64,000 nt of DNA, taken from a bacterium BMS3Abin11 (GTDB taxonomy: Bacteria > Pseudomonadota > Gammaproteobacteria > BMS3Bbin11). The stretch's first letter is position 1. Every line of letters starts with the position of its first letter. Shown here piece by piece: positions 37,297-46,410 of the stretch. The stretch covers positions 1 to 64,000 of the forward strand of contig BDTD01000015.1 in the NCBI GenBank assembly GCA_002897635.1, given 5' to 3'. The notes beneath the pieces were generated by a model. The model was given only the letters and a program-made list of their open reading frames with translations, was not told the DNA's origin and searched no databases. The position numbers and the translations under genes are program-made.

Positions 37297-37317
37297 GGTT
37301 TACGGTTTACGGTTTAC
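37297..37317. repeat. Three GGTTTAC heptamers
   Basis: Three perfect tandem copies of the 1.5-kb heptamer begin at the base after the transporter's stop codon. Confidence 0.9.
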
Positions 37318-37413
37318 GACAAAAGACTGAGGATTAAATTGAAACATGTCCGCAGAACCATCAATAAAAATCTCTGCATTCCTTCGTGTTTTGTGTAGTA
37401 ATTCTTTCATCTG

Positions 37414-39123
37414 ATGGCAGGAAAACTCGATATAGACTATGCCATTGTTACTGAAAAAGGTGACAAGAATGAGAATGCAGATGCTGCTGATGCCTGCATA
37501 CCTGAAGGCGAGCTGATCTATAGCAAGGGCATAGCGGCTGCTATTGCCGATGGTATGAGCAGTTCTGAAGGCGGCAAGGAGGCCAGTCAGGTCAGTGTTA
37601 CCGGTTTCCTGACAGACTATTTCAGCACACCGGAATCCTGGACGGTAAAAACATCTGTGCAGCGTGTACTCGGCGCATTGAACCGCTGGCTCTATTCACA
37701 GGGCCAGGTCAAACACGATTCCGCACGCGGCATGGTCACTACTTTTAGTGGCATGGTACTTAAATCTTCTACGGCGCACATATTTCATGTTGGTGATTCA
37801 CGTATCTATCGATTTCGAAATGGTGAACTGGAACTGCTAACGCGGGATCATCGTGTATGGGTTTCAAAAGAGAGAGATTTTCTTTCCCGCGCTATGGGTA
37901 TAGACCCCAGCATTGATATTGATTATCGCTCTTTAGATGCTGAGCAAAATGATATTTTTCTCTTTACTACCGATGGCATCACCGGTCATGTCACCGATCA
38001 CCGCATGCAGGAACTGCTAGCAGATCATGGTAATAATCTACAGGCCTGCGCATCAAAGTTACTCGAAGAGTCCTTGCACAATGGTAGCACCGACAATGTT
38101 ACCTGCCAGCTGATACGCGTACTGTCAGTACCGCGGGAGACCGAAGACGATATATATCAAAAGATCAACGAACTGCCTTTTCCACCCGACCTTAGCCCAG
38201 GCGTGAAAATTGATGGGTATGAAATACTAAGAGAACTGCATGCTTCACGCCGCAGTGAAGTATTTCTTGCTACAGATAGTCAAACCGGAGAAAAAGTTAT
38301 TCTCAAAACACCTTCTATTAACTATCGAGATGACCCGGAATTTCTTGATAGTTTTCTGCATGAAGAATGGGTGGGACGCCGCATAAAGAATATCCATGTA
38401 TTAAAAACACTTGAACCGAAACATCGACATTTTCTCTACAACATTTCGGAATATGTCGAAGGCCAGTCATTGCGCCAATGGATCGATGATCATCCTCAAA
38501 CGCATATCAACACCGCCAGAGAATATTTAATGCAGATTGCCGATGGTCTGCGTGCCTTTCACCGTCTTGAGATGGTTCATCAGGATCTGAAACCAGAGAA
38601 CATCCTGATCGACAACAATGGCACCTTAAAGATCATTGATTTTGGTTCAACCCGTGTTGCCGGTGCTTCAGAAATCTGCAGCAAGCTGGATAAGAATATC
38701 CCGCTTGGAACAATAAACTACACAGCACCGGAATGCATAACTGGTTCCAACTGCAGCAATCGTTCAGATATATTTTCTTTTGGCGTTATCGCCTATGAAT
38801 TATTAACAGGAAAGTTACCCTATGGTGACAATGATAAGCCAATACCGGCGAATAAACTGAAGTACATTTCCTGCCGTAAGTATAACGATCAACTAGCCAC
38901 ATGGGTCGATGGTGCACTACGCAAGGCTGTAAATCCCGACCCCAGAAATCGCTATAAAACAATGACTGAATTCCTGCGCGACCTCACCCAGCCAAATGAG
39001 AGATTTGATGCATCGACTTCACAGCCATTACTGGAGCGCAATCCATTATTGTTCTGGAAAAGTTTATCTGGTCTGCTAGTAGTAGCCTGTCTTTATCTGC
39101 TTTTTCTGCTTGCAAGAAGTTAG
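37414..39123 (+). CDS. PP2C phosphatase-Ser/Thr kinase fusion protein, membrane-anchored
   Basis: A 569-residue fusion. Residues 1 to about 235 are a PP2C phosphatase (IADGMSSSEGG, HVGDSRIYRF, FTTDGITGHV, GSTDNVTC). About 260-525 are a eukaryotic-type kinase: VILK lysine, VHQDLKPENIL catalytic loop with HQD instead of HRD, IDFGST for DFG and GTINYTAPE. The glycine-rich loop is degenerate (LHASRRSEVFLA). A single helix at the C terminus (LLVVACLYLLFLLA) is the anchor. Such fusions sit beside nasA-nirBD in pseudomonads. A role in controlling nitrate uptake is inferred. Confidence 0.93.
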   Translation: MAGKLDIDYAIVTEKGDKNENADAADACIPEGELIYSKGIAAAIADGMSSSEGGKEASQVSVTGFLTDYFSTPESWTVKTSVQRVLGALNRWLYSQGQVKHDSARGMVTTFSGMVLKSSTAHIFHVGDSRIYRFRNGELELLTRDHRVWVSKERDFLSRAMGIDPSIDIDYRSLDAEQNDIFLFTTDGITGHVTDHRMQELLADHGNNLQACASKLLEESLHNGSTDNVTCQLIRVLSVPRETEDDIYQKINELPFPPDLSPGVKIDGYEILRELHASRRSEVFLATDSQTGEKVILKTPSINYRDDPEFLDSFLHEEWVGRRIKNIHVLKTLEPKHRHFLYNISEYVEGQSLRQWIDDHPQTHINTAREYLMQIADGLRAFHRLEMVHQDLKPENILIDNNGTLKIIDFGSTRVAGASEICSKLDKNIPLGTINYTAPECITGSNCSNRSDIFSFGVIAYELLTGKLPYGDNDKPIPANKLKYISCRKYNDQLATWVDGALRKAVNPDPRNRYKTMTEFLRDLTQPNERFDASTSQPLLERNPLLFWKSLSGLLVVACLYLLFLLARS

Positions 39124-39244
39124 GGGAAATATAAAAAATGAACGCCATGTATTATTTTTCTCGGTAAGCAAAATAAACAACTCCACTACAAGCTGCGGAG
39201 CATTTGTCGAAAACCAGTCTGAACCGCAAAGAGATTAATAGGAC

Positions 39245-40576
39245 TTAGGCTGCAGGAAGAACGAGACGCGCACGAACCCCGCCAATAGATGATTCTTCCA
39301 GTTGAAGTGAGCCACGGTACAACTCGGCAATGTCTCGTACGATATCTAGCCCAAGACCACTGCCGGGGACTTCTTCATCAAGACGATGCCCCCTTTCAAT
39401 AACTATATGGCGGAGTGATTCAGGAATCCCATTTCCATCATCTTCTACAATTATAATTAAACGGTCATCAGTACATTGGGCAATGATATCGACCTTGCTG
39501 CGTGCCCATTTACAGGCATTATCTATAAGATTACCCAGCATCTCTTCGAGGTCCTCTGCCTCACCATGGAACCAGCAATTAGCAGGGATGACATGGCTTA
39601 ATTCAATATGCCGTTCACGGTAGAGTTGCTTCATGCTGAAAACAAGATCCTTAATAATCATCCCTACATCTGCACGTGCGCCAAGCACACCAGCGGTGCC
39701 TGCTATTCGTGCCCGGGACAGATATCTGTCTATACTTGACGCCATAGCATCAGTCTGCCGCTTGATGATGAGGCTCTTCTCCTCTTCCATGTTTCTGCTC
39801 TCGTTGCGAATGACGGTCAATGGATTTTTCAGCGCATGGGCAAGATTTGCTGCATGTGTTCTGGCTCGGTTCAGCAAGGATATATTGTGATCCAGCAGGG
39901 CATTCAGTTCGTTGACCACCGGTTGCACTTCCTCGGGAAAGCTTTGCGGTAATCGCTCAGTCTTACCCTGGCGAATATCAGCCAGTGCCTGTTTCAATGT
40001 CTGTAGCGGTCGCAGACCGAAGCGCACCTGAAACCATACCGCCAGCAAAAGACCTAATCCCAGCACAAACAGCGTAATGGCTACCTGAATTGAAAATGCA
40101 CGAACATCCTGTTCGATATCGGAAACAGGGCCGGCCACTATGAACAGCAAAGGACTTTTTGATTTTGGGTATATTATTTTTTGTACCAGTGCCTGCAATG
40201 GTTTGTCTTCAGGGCCTGTAAGCTTTTGTAAGCGAGGAACAGCCCCTTCTGCTGGTTCCATTACAGGCAGACTGTCTCTCCACAGCGAATCCGAACGGGA
40301 AACTGTGGCATCCGATTGACGGATCTCCCAGTACCAGCCTGAGTAGGGGCGATTGAAGCGTGGATCTGCTGGGCGCCAGTTCATCTGAAATGTCCCCTTA
40401 GCAGAAACATCACTCGCAGCGACCAGCTCATCCAGCTGTCCCTCTAACGAGCCTTCAAAACGTTTTTCAATATATCCTCGAAACAGCAATACCAGCAGCA
40501 GTGCGGAAACTGCCAGAGCTGAGGCGACCCAGATAAACGAGGTCGCAATCAGTCGCAGTGTCAGTGAGTTACGCAT
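39245..40576 (-). CDS. Sensor histidine kinase, PmrB/QseC/PhoQ type
   Basis: A 443-residue sensor with an N-terminal helix (residues 12-33), a periplasmic region to about 160, a second helix, HAMP (about 185-235), the phospho-acceptor LAHALKNPLTVIRNE, and a HATPase domain with LGNLIDNACKWA and DDGNGIP. It overlaps its response regulator by 8 bp. The signal is unknown; PhoQ, PmrB and QseC are related alternatives. PepSY and cytochrome genes next door suggest an envelope redox or metal stimulus. Confidence 0.92.
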   Translation of the reverse strand: MRNSLTLRLIATSFIWVASALAVSALLLVLLFRGYIEKRFEGSLEGQLDELVAASDVSAKGTFQMNWRPADPRFNRPYSGWYWEIRQSDATVSRSDSLWRDSLPVMEPAEGAVPRLQKLTGPEDKPLQALVQKIIYPKSKSPLLFIVAGPVSDIEQDVRAFSIQVAITLFVLGLGLLLAVWFQVRFGLRPLQTLKQALADIRQGKTERLPQSFPEEVQPVVNELNALLDHNISLLNRARTHAANLAHALKNPLTVIRNESRNMEEEKSLIIKRQTDAMASSIDRYLSRARIAGTAGVLGARADVGMIIKDLVFSMKQLYRERHIELSHVIPANCWFHGEAEDLEEMLGNLIDNACKWARSKVDIIAQCTDDRLIIIVEDDGNGIPESLRHIVIERGHRLDEEVPGSGLGLDIVRDIAELYRGSLQLEESSIGGVRARLVLPAA

Positions 40577-41240
40577 CTCCCCTCGGCACCACCAACTGAT
40601 AACCCAGCCCCCTATGCGTTTTAATCAACTCAGCTCCGACTTTTTTACGCAGGCGATTTATCAGCACTTCAATGACATTCGAGTCACGATCAAAATCCTG
40701 TTCATAAAGGTGTTCCGTCAGTTCAGTCTTGGAGACAATCCGCTCCGGATTCTGCATCAGGTGTGCAAGAGTCCGAAATTCAAGTGCGGTCAGCTCGACA
40801 GGGCGGCCAGCCACCGTTAATCGTGCGGCACTGATATCAAGAGCGAGTGGCCCAGCCTCAATTACCGGGCTGGCATGTCCTGCTGACCGACGAATTAATG
40901 CCTCCACACGTGCCAGCATTTCTTCCAGCTCAAAGGGCTTGGCCAGGTAGTCATCCGCACCTGCCCGCAGCCCCGCCACTTTTTCACGCCATGTATTACG
41001 CGCTGTCAAAATAAGAACCGGCATATCGCGCCCCGTTCTTCGCCATTGTTGCAATACACTCAGACCATCACGTTTTGGCAAGCCGATATCCAGCAACACG
41101 ACATCATAGGACTCAGTGTCACCGAGGAACTGACCTTCCTCACCATCATGAGCAATATCGACGACATACATAGCGCGACGCAAGGTGTCGGCTACCTGCC
41201 TGGCAACATCAATATCATCTTCAATAACTAGTGCTCTCAT
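40569..41240 (-). CDS. OmpR/PhoB-family response regulator
   Basis: A 223-residue regulator: receiver domain with D-D acidic pocket (IEDDIDVA), phospho-acceptor in VVLLDIGLPKRDG, TAR and K in YLAKPFE, then a winged-helix domain (LTALEFRTLAHLMQNPERIVSKTELTEHLY, RDSNVIEVLINRLRKKVG). Three CTTAA units spaced 11 bp apart at 41614-41641, of PmrA/QseB-box type, are a likely binding site. Confidence 0.95.
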   Translation of the reverse strand: MRALVIEDDIDVARQVADTLRRAMYVVDIAHDGEEGQFLGDTESYDVVLLDIGLPKRDGLSVLQQWRRTGRDMPVLILTARNTWREKVAGLRAGADDYLAKPFELEEMLARVEALIRRSAGHASPVIEAGPLALDISAARLTVAGRPVELTALEFRTLAHLMQNPERIVSKTELTEHLYEQDFDRDSNVIEVLINRLRKKVGAELIKTHRGLGYQLVVPRGDA

Positions 41241-41247
41241 TTCAAAT

Positions 41248-41598
41248 TCAGTTTTCAGTTTTCACTAAATCCAGTGTGATGGCATCGTATACAAGTTCAT
41301 AGACCTTTCCACTGCGGGTCAGTAATTTGACTTCATAGACCCATATTTTTTTTCCATTGATGTCGTCCTGCTCCATTTCCACTTCAAGAATTTTTCCCTG
41401 ATGTGTTTTATTCACCGTTGCAAGTAGATCTTTGAGTGATGCAACCTCATTCGGCATCTGCATGTTACTTATACCATCAGCTAGCGCCAGCGGCGCACCA
41501 GATATCAGCGTTGTCGATAACAGCATCACGAGAAAAACAGCTCTTATTAAGAGTATAAATTTCAAAACAACACCTTTAAGGGGTAATCGAGTATTCAT
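41248..41598 (-). CDS. Exported PepSY-domain protein
   Basis: A 116-residue protein with a signal peptide (LIRAVFLVMLLSTTLISGAPLALA) and one PepSY domain (NEVASLKDLLATVNKTHQGKILEVEMEQD...YEVKLLTRSGKVYELVYDA). It lies 7 bp upstream of the response regulator gene. PepSY proteins commonly accompany such two-component systems and cytochrome b561 genes and are thought to act in periplasmic sensing. Confidence 0.9.
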   Translation of the reverse strand: MNTRLPLKGVVLKFILLIRAVFLVMLLSTTLISGAPLALADGISNMQMPNEVASLKDLLATVNKTHQGKILEVEMEQDDINGKKIWVYEVKLLTRSGKVYELVYDAITLDLVKTEN

Positions 41599-41613
41599 TC
41601 TTTCAAACTGAAC

Positions 41614-41641
41614 CTTAACCTTAGCTTAAATTTCCCTTAAG
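41614..41641 (+). promoter_or_regulatory. Triple CTTAA direct repeat (PmrA/QseB-type box)
   Basis: CTTAA occurs at 41614, 41625 and 41636, exactly 11 bp apart, between the divergent PepSY and cytochrome b561 genes. The PmrA-type consensus is two CTTAAT-like hexamers five bases apart, so this is a three-unit version. It could serve both directions, giving autoregulation. Confidence 0.65.
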
Positions 41642-41705
41642 CATCCCTTCAGGCAGCGTTGTGTAAACTTACTACCAGGCTGATAAGAGATCCGGAGGAA
41701 TAACC

Positions 41706-42293
41706 ATGAAACAGCAAAACACTATCAAAGTTTGGGATCCTTTTGTGCGAATTTTCCACTGGGGACTAGTGCTTGCCTTTACTGTGGCCTACCTTACCGA
41801 AGAGGATGTTCTTTCTGTACATATTTTGGCAGGCTACGTTATTCTGGGGCTGTTGTCATTGCGCCTGGTGTGGGGGTTTATCGGTCCACGCTATGCAAGA
41901 TTCTCAGATTTCACCTACTCACCATCCAGTATTCGCAACTTCCTCAAGGATACCCTGAATTTTCGTGCCAAACGTTATCTTGGTCACAATCCTGCGGGTG
42001 GGGCAATGATACTTTTACTCATCGCCAGTCTGTTACTAACCTCATTCACTGGATTGCTTCTCTATGCGGTGGCCGAACAGGCAGGCCCACTTGCCGGGAT
42101 GATTACAATTACCAGCGAATTCATGCGAGAAGCACTGGAAGAAACTCATGAGCTCTTTGCCAACTTCACTCTCTTTCTGGTCTTCATACATGTCACTGGC
42201 GTCATCATAGAGAGCTTCATGCATCGTGAAAATCTCGCCAGGGCAATGGTTACTGGCAACAAGCGCGCACTCAACGCCAATGAGGTAAATTAA
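41706..42293 (+). CDS. Cytochrome b561-family membrane protein
   Basis: A 195-residue four-helix cytochrome b with haem-ligand histidines in RIFHWGLVLAF (first helix), LGHNPAGGAMIL, EETHELFAN and VFIHVTGVI. It is divergent from the PepSY-regulator operon and followed at once by a broken cytochrome c gene. The pair cytochrome b561 plus DUF1924/SHP cytochrome c is a known arrangement. Confidence 0.93.
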   Translation: MKQQNTIKVWDPFVRIFHWGLVLAFTVAYLTEEDVLSVHILAGYVILGLLSLRLVWGFIGPRYARFSDFTYSPSSIRNFLKDTLNFRAKRYLGHNPAGGAMILLLIASLLLTSFTGLLLYAVAEQAGPLAGMITITSEFMREALEETHELFANFTLFLVFIHVTGVIIESFMHRENLARAMVTGNKRALNANEVN

Positions 42294-42295
42294 TC

Positions 42296-42524
42296 ATGAA
42301 GAAGATATTTCCATGTCTGATTATGGCTACTATTACGGCACTACCGATTCGTGCACTACAAAATACTTCAACTGGCCTACAGGAATTTTCAGCAAAGCGC
42401 GGCAAGAATTTGTGGACAGCCACGTAGCTGTGCATGTTGTCATACAAGCAACCCTCGCCAGGTTGGCAAGTATTTTAATGAGCACGAAATAGTTATTAAG
42501 GGGTTTGGACATTGGGAGAATTAA
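42296..42524 (+). pseudogene. Frameshifted small cytochrome c (DUF1924/SHP-like)
   Basis: The ATG at 42296 opens a signal-peptide-like frame reading MKKIFPCLIMATITALPIRA then LQEFSAKRGKNLWTA, which stops at 42425. The +1 frame from 42423 continues RSCACCHTSNPRQVGKYF up to a stop at 42524 and supplies a CXXCH haem site (CACCH). Joined, they match the start of DUF1924-type cytochromes, but the C-terminal part is missing. It overlaps neither neighbour and begins 3 bp after the cytochrome b561 stop. Confidence 0.78.
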
Positions 42525-42590
42525 GGAATCAGTTTACGGTTTACATAAATCGTAATACATAAAACGTAACACTATTAAAGGCTTTTCTGA

Positions 42591-43139
42591 TTAACGTTGA
42601 AGACCTTGCTCCACCTTTTGCCGGGTTCCTGTTCCAGCAAGCAGCTGAATTAATTCTAAACTAAAATCCATTGCCGTGCCGGGTCCTCTTGAAGTAATGA
42701 CATTACCATCTATGACTGTATTCATACCCGTATGATGCATCCCTTCGGTAGCGACATCTGACAGGGCGCCGGGAAATGAGGTAACTTCTTTATTTTTCAG
42801 CAAGCCCGCAGTAGCCAGCACTTTCGGTGCCGCACAGATCGCCGCGATGTATCGCCCGTCATTTGCCATCTGCTTGAGAAGATCATGAATTCGACTATCA
42901 TTATTGAGGTTATCTGCACCGGGCAGACCACCCGGCAGCACTATCATATCGTAGTCTGAAGCTGAGCTCGTATCGAGGATTTCATCTGGCAGGATACGTG
43001 TACCTCGACTACCCGTAATAGCTCCGTCAGCAAGACCGGCAACGGTTACGCTGATATTAGCCCTGCGCAATAAATCAATAATAGTAACGGCTTCAAGCTC
43101 TTCAAAGCCTGCAGCCAGGGGTACCAGTACCTTTTTCAT
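42591..43139 (-). CDS. yajL: DJ-1/PfpI-family protein (YajL-like)
   Basis: A 182-residue DJ-1 superfamily protein with the nucleophile-elbow cysteine in AAICAAPKVLA and the glutamate in AGFEELEAV. Members protect proteins against oxidative and glyoxal damage; the closest E. coli type is YajL. It is 18 bp downstream of the ctp gene on the same strand. Confidence 0.93.
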   Translation of the reverse strand: MKKVLVPLAAGFEELEAVTIIDLLRRANISVTVAGLADGAITGSRGTRILPDEILDTSSASDYDMIVLPGGLPGADNLNNDSRIHDLLKQMANDGRYIAAICAAPKVLATAGLLKNKEVTSFPGALSDVATEGMHHTGMNTVIDGNVITSRGPGTAMDFSLELIQLLAGTGTRQKVEQGLQR

Positions 43140-43156
43140 GCTGCCTCTGCTACAGT

Positions 43157-44509
43157 TTATTTATACTGCTCTACAATATTGACACCCTTCAGCAGGTTCA
43201 GTGCTTCATTTAACTGATAGTCGTCTTTCTTGCTTTTTTTATTGTCACCTTCTTTATCATTATTCTTGTTTTTTTCTGAGCTGTTAGCTTTATCAGACTT
43301 TTTGTTTTTCTTCTTAGCACTGCCATTTTCAAGGTGGTCGCGCAAATCCGCTTCTCGTAAACGTTGTACCTTGCTTTCTTCCGCCTTACTGACTTTCAGT
43401 TGCTCTACTATAATATCAGGTTCAATACCTTCGGCCTGTATTGAGCGGCCCGATGGTGTGTAATAGCGTGCTGTTGTGATCTTGAGTGCAGCACCATTAC
43501 TCATCGGCATGATGGTTTGTACAGAGCCTTTACCAAATGTTTTGGTGCCCATAATGATGGCACGATGGTGATCCTGCAGGGCGCCTGCAACAATTTCTGA
43601 GGCCGATGCAGAGCCGCCATTCACCAGTACAACTATTGGCGATCCTTTAAGAAGATCATTGGGTGAAGCATTAAATGTTAATAACGAATCTTTTACTCGT
43701 CCTTCGGTATAGACGATTTTACCTTTGCTGACGAAGGCATCTGCAACAGACACCGAGGCATTCAACACGCCGCCCGGATTGTTACGCAGGTCAAGCACCA
43801 GCCCCTTCAAACTTCCACCGTTCTCTTTCTTAAGTTCGGAGAGTTTCTTGCGCATGCTAGTTCCGGTAGCAGACTGAAACTGACTGATGCGGATGTAGCC
43901 ATAACCGGGCTCCAGAGTTCTACCACGAACACTCTTAATGCGAATAATGTCGCGTTTTATTTTGATCTTTAGCGGGCCTTCTTCACCTTCACGAACTATC
44001 GTCAGCATAATGCTTGTACCGGGTTTACCGCGCATAATCTTGACTGCTTCGTTCAGCGTCATACCCTTGACCGGGGTATCATCAAGGCGAACGATGACAT
44101 CACCGGCATTAACACCGGCGCGTTCTGCAGGGGTATCATCTATAGGTGAGATGACCTTGACGAAGCCATTCTCCATAGTGACCTCAATACCCAGTCCGCC
44201 AAATCTTCCATCTGTGCCAATGCGCATTTCCTTGAATTCTTCGCGATTAAGATATGAAGAATGTGGATCCAGACCTGACAACATCCCCTTTATGGCATAT
44301 TCCAGCAAATCCTTGTCATTGACTGGTTCGACATAATCAGATTTCACCCTGCCGAATACCTCGGTAAATGCCCGCAGTTCTTCCAGGGGTAAAGGGGATG
44401 CGGCAGATTTATTATCATTGCCGGCGAACACTGAGCTGTATATCGTTATGCCCACTCCCAGGGCCAGCCCCAGGATAAATATTACAGCTACACGTCTTTT
44501 CTCTGTCAT
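43157..44509 (-). CDS. ctpA: Carboxy-terminal processing protease (S41 family)
   Basis: A 450-residue periplasmic serine protease anchored by an N-terminal signal (VAVIFILGLALGVGITIYSS). A PDZ domain (about 100-180) is followed by the S41 core with the catalytic serine in GSASASEIVAGAL and the lysine in KTFGKGSVQT. Residues about 395-435 form a lysine/asparagine/aspartate-rich low-complexity tail region before the C-terminal LLKGVNIVEQ. The ATG at 44509 follows GGAG. It lies downstream of an EnvC-like activator, a common pairing in gammaproteobacteria. Confidence 0.94.
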   Translation of the reverse strand: MTEKRRVAVIFILGLALGVGITIYSSVFAGNDNKSAASPLPLEELRAFTEVFGRVKSDYVEPVNDKDLLEYAIKGMLSGLDPHSSYLNREEFKEMRIGTDGRFGGLGIEVTMENGFVKVISPIDDTPAERAGVNAGDVIVRLDDTPVKGMTLNEAVKIMRGKPGTSIMLTIVREGEEGPLKIKIKRDIIRIKSVRGRTLEPGYGYIRISQFQSATGTSMRKKLSELKKENGGSLKGLVLDLRNNPGGVLNASVSVADAFVSKGKIVYTEGRVKDSLLTFNASPNDLLKGSPIVVLVNGGSASASEIVAGALQDHHRAIIMGTKTFGKGSVQTIMPMSNGAALKITTARYYTPSGRSIQAEGIEPDIIVEQLKVSKAEESKVQRLREADLRDHLENGSAKKKNKKSDKANSSEKNKNNDKEGDNKKSKKDDYQLNEALNLLKGVNIVEQYK

Positions 44510-44673
44510 TCCTATCTCCAGTATTTCCAAATCATAATACGTCAATCTGTTAGTAAGTCAGCTATATGAAACAACGCACCACAACCAGCTGACATAATTC
44601 ACCCTGTATGATATCAAGCCATTTAAAAAAATGTATGGATTTCTGCAGAAACTCGATATCCTGATGCCGGTCA

Positions 44674-45849
44674 TCACCGTACCCAGCGCAGGGGGTTTTG
44701 TGGTCTTCCTTTGTAGCGTATACCGAAGTATAGGCCGGGCTTGCTGCTTCCACCACTTTTACCCATGCTTGCAACAGTCTGGCCTGTAGCTACCCAATCG
44801 CCTTCCTCGACGAGTATCGACTCATTATACCCGTATAAGCTCAAATATGAGTCGCCGTGATCAATGATTAATAATAGCCCGAAACCCCGCATCCAGTCAG
44901 CATAAACCACTCGGCCCTGGTAAACTGCGTGGATATCACTACCCAGTTCACCTGCCAGGATGATACCTTTCCAACGCATATTTCCGATTTGTCGACGGGT
45001 ACCAAAGCGAACGACTATATCAGCCTCCACCGGCAGTTTCAGTAGCCCACGCAGCTCTTGAAAACTGGTTCCGGTTCTTTCCTCATCCAGTAATTCATCA
45101 ATGATTTCTCTCAATTTTTCGATCAGGTGCAGCAGTTCCTGCTCATCATTTTGCATACGCTCAATTTGCTGCAGATTCCCCGCCAGTTCATTACGTAAGG
45201 CCTGGACAGCTTTTTTCTGATCAAGATAGGCGAGTTTCAGGCTACGCCTGCGTTCACGCTGCAGGTTGATTAGATTTTTTAATTCTATAGAACGTGTCCG
45301 AATACCGGATTCCAGTGTCTTTAACAGATCAAGATGCTGATTTATTCTATTGATAGTCCTGACACGACTTTCAGTAAGATAGCGGTAATAGACCAGCATG
45401 CGAGACACCACAGCAGGGTCCTGCTGGTTCATTATTAATTTGATATATCCTTCATGGCCACTGACATAAGCAGACCTCAGCTGCTGAGCTAGTATCTGCT
45501 GCTCGGCTTGTAGACTGGTGACCGTCTCTGTTTTTTTAGTCTGTAAATCCGACAGTTCAGTATGTAGACTCTGTTTCCGTCCATCCAGATCGCGTAAATT
45601 ACTGTTAATATCGCTGATCCGTATATCAACATCCTTCAGGACGGCATCCTCTTTCTGAAGTTTTGACTGTCTCTCCTGCATCACCTCCTGCAAAGCAGCT
45701 ATTTTTATCTTTAATTCAGCGAGTTCTGCTTTTTTCTCTATCACTTTGCCTTCTTCTGCTGACAGCAACAGCGGAAAAAGCGATAAACTGGCAAAAAAAA
45801 GCAGGAAAATGGGACCTGAGAACGGAATTGAGGCCAAAAATGTTCGCAT
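44674..45849 (-). CDS. envC: Murein hydrolase activator, EnvC-like
   Basis: A 391-residue exported protein with a signal peptide, a long coiled coil (about residues 30-270) and a C-terminal LytM/M23 domain (GSDIHAVYQGRVVYADWMRGFG, IIDHGDSYLSLYGYN, GLYFGIRYKG). Metal-binding residues of active M23 peptidases appear incomplete, as in EnvC, which activates amidases for daughter-cell separation. The gene precedes ctpA on the same strand. Confidence 0.92.
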   Translation of the reverse strand: MRTFLASIPFSGPIFLLFFASLSLFPLLLSAEEGKVIEKKAELAELKIKIAALQEVMQERQSKLQKEDAVLKDVDIRISDINSNLRDLDGRKQSLHTELSDLQTKKTETVTSLQAEQQILAQQLRSAYVSGHEGYIKLIMNQQDPAVVSRMLVYYRYLTESRVRTINRINQHLDLLKTLESGIRTRSIELKNLINLQRERRRSLKLAYLDQKKAVQALRNELAGNLQQIERMQNDEQELLHLIEKLREIIDELLDEERTGTSFQELRGLLKLPVEADIVVRFGTRRQIGNMRWKGIILAGELGSDIHAVYQGRVVYADWMRGFGLLLIIDHGDSYLSLYGYNESILVEEGDWVATGQTVASMGKSGGSSKPGLYFGIRYKGRPQNPLRWVR

Positions 45850-45949
45850 CAGATTAAAATTACTCTATAATTATCTGTTAATATTATAATGCTACACGAA
45901 AGTCACCATCGCAAGCTCCTGGAATTTAATCACATGAGAAAATATTTTT

Positions 45950-46294
45950 ATGTATGATAAAATAGAATATGATGACATGATAATTCAGAATGATGAAGAT
46001 ATTGATATTGCGTCTCGCGCATTAAAAGCAATGGCGCACCCTCTCCGTCTAAAAATACTCTGCATACTCGGCACCACTCTAGATGACAAGCATGAAATTA
46101 GCGTTCAGGATCTGGTGGAACGTGTCGGCACATCTCAAAGCAATATCTCGCAGCATCTGTCAATTCTACGCGACAAACACATCCTGGTCTCGCGCAAGGA
46201 TGCCAATAAAGTGTATTACCGCATCGGAGAAGAGAATATTCTTCACCTGATCGAAGCCATGCAGGATGCCTTCTGCAGCGACCCTGTGCGTTAG
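45950..46294 (+). CDS. ArsR/SmtB-family transcriptional regulator
   Basis: A 114-residue winged-helix repressor: ALKAMAHPLRLKILCIL, recognition helix VGTSQSNISQHLSILRDKHILVSRKDANKVYYRI. The ELCVCDL metal motif of classic ArsR is absent (EISVQDL here), so a metal role is not supported. It precedes a rhodanese gene by about 115 bp; similar regulators control sulfur-trafficking genes, so a sulfur-responsive role is possible. Confidence 0.9.
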   Translation: MYDKIEYDDMIIQNDEDIDIASRALKAMAHPLRLKILCILGTTLDDKHEISVQDLVERVGTSQSNISQHLSILRDKHILVSRKDANKVYYRIGEENILHLIEAMQDAFCSDPVR

Positions 46295-46410
46295 CTCTAC
46301 AAGCACTAAAACGAGCTTCCGCGTCGAAGAGACTCGCACTTACACAGTGTTATGAGTAGACTCATCTTTTTTTAATATCAGGCCACTAAACAACCTGCAG
46401 AATAATACGT

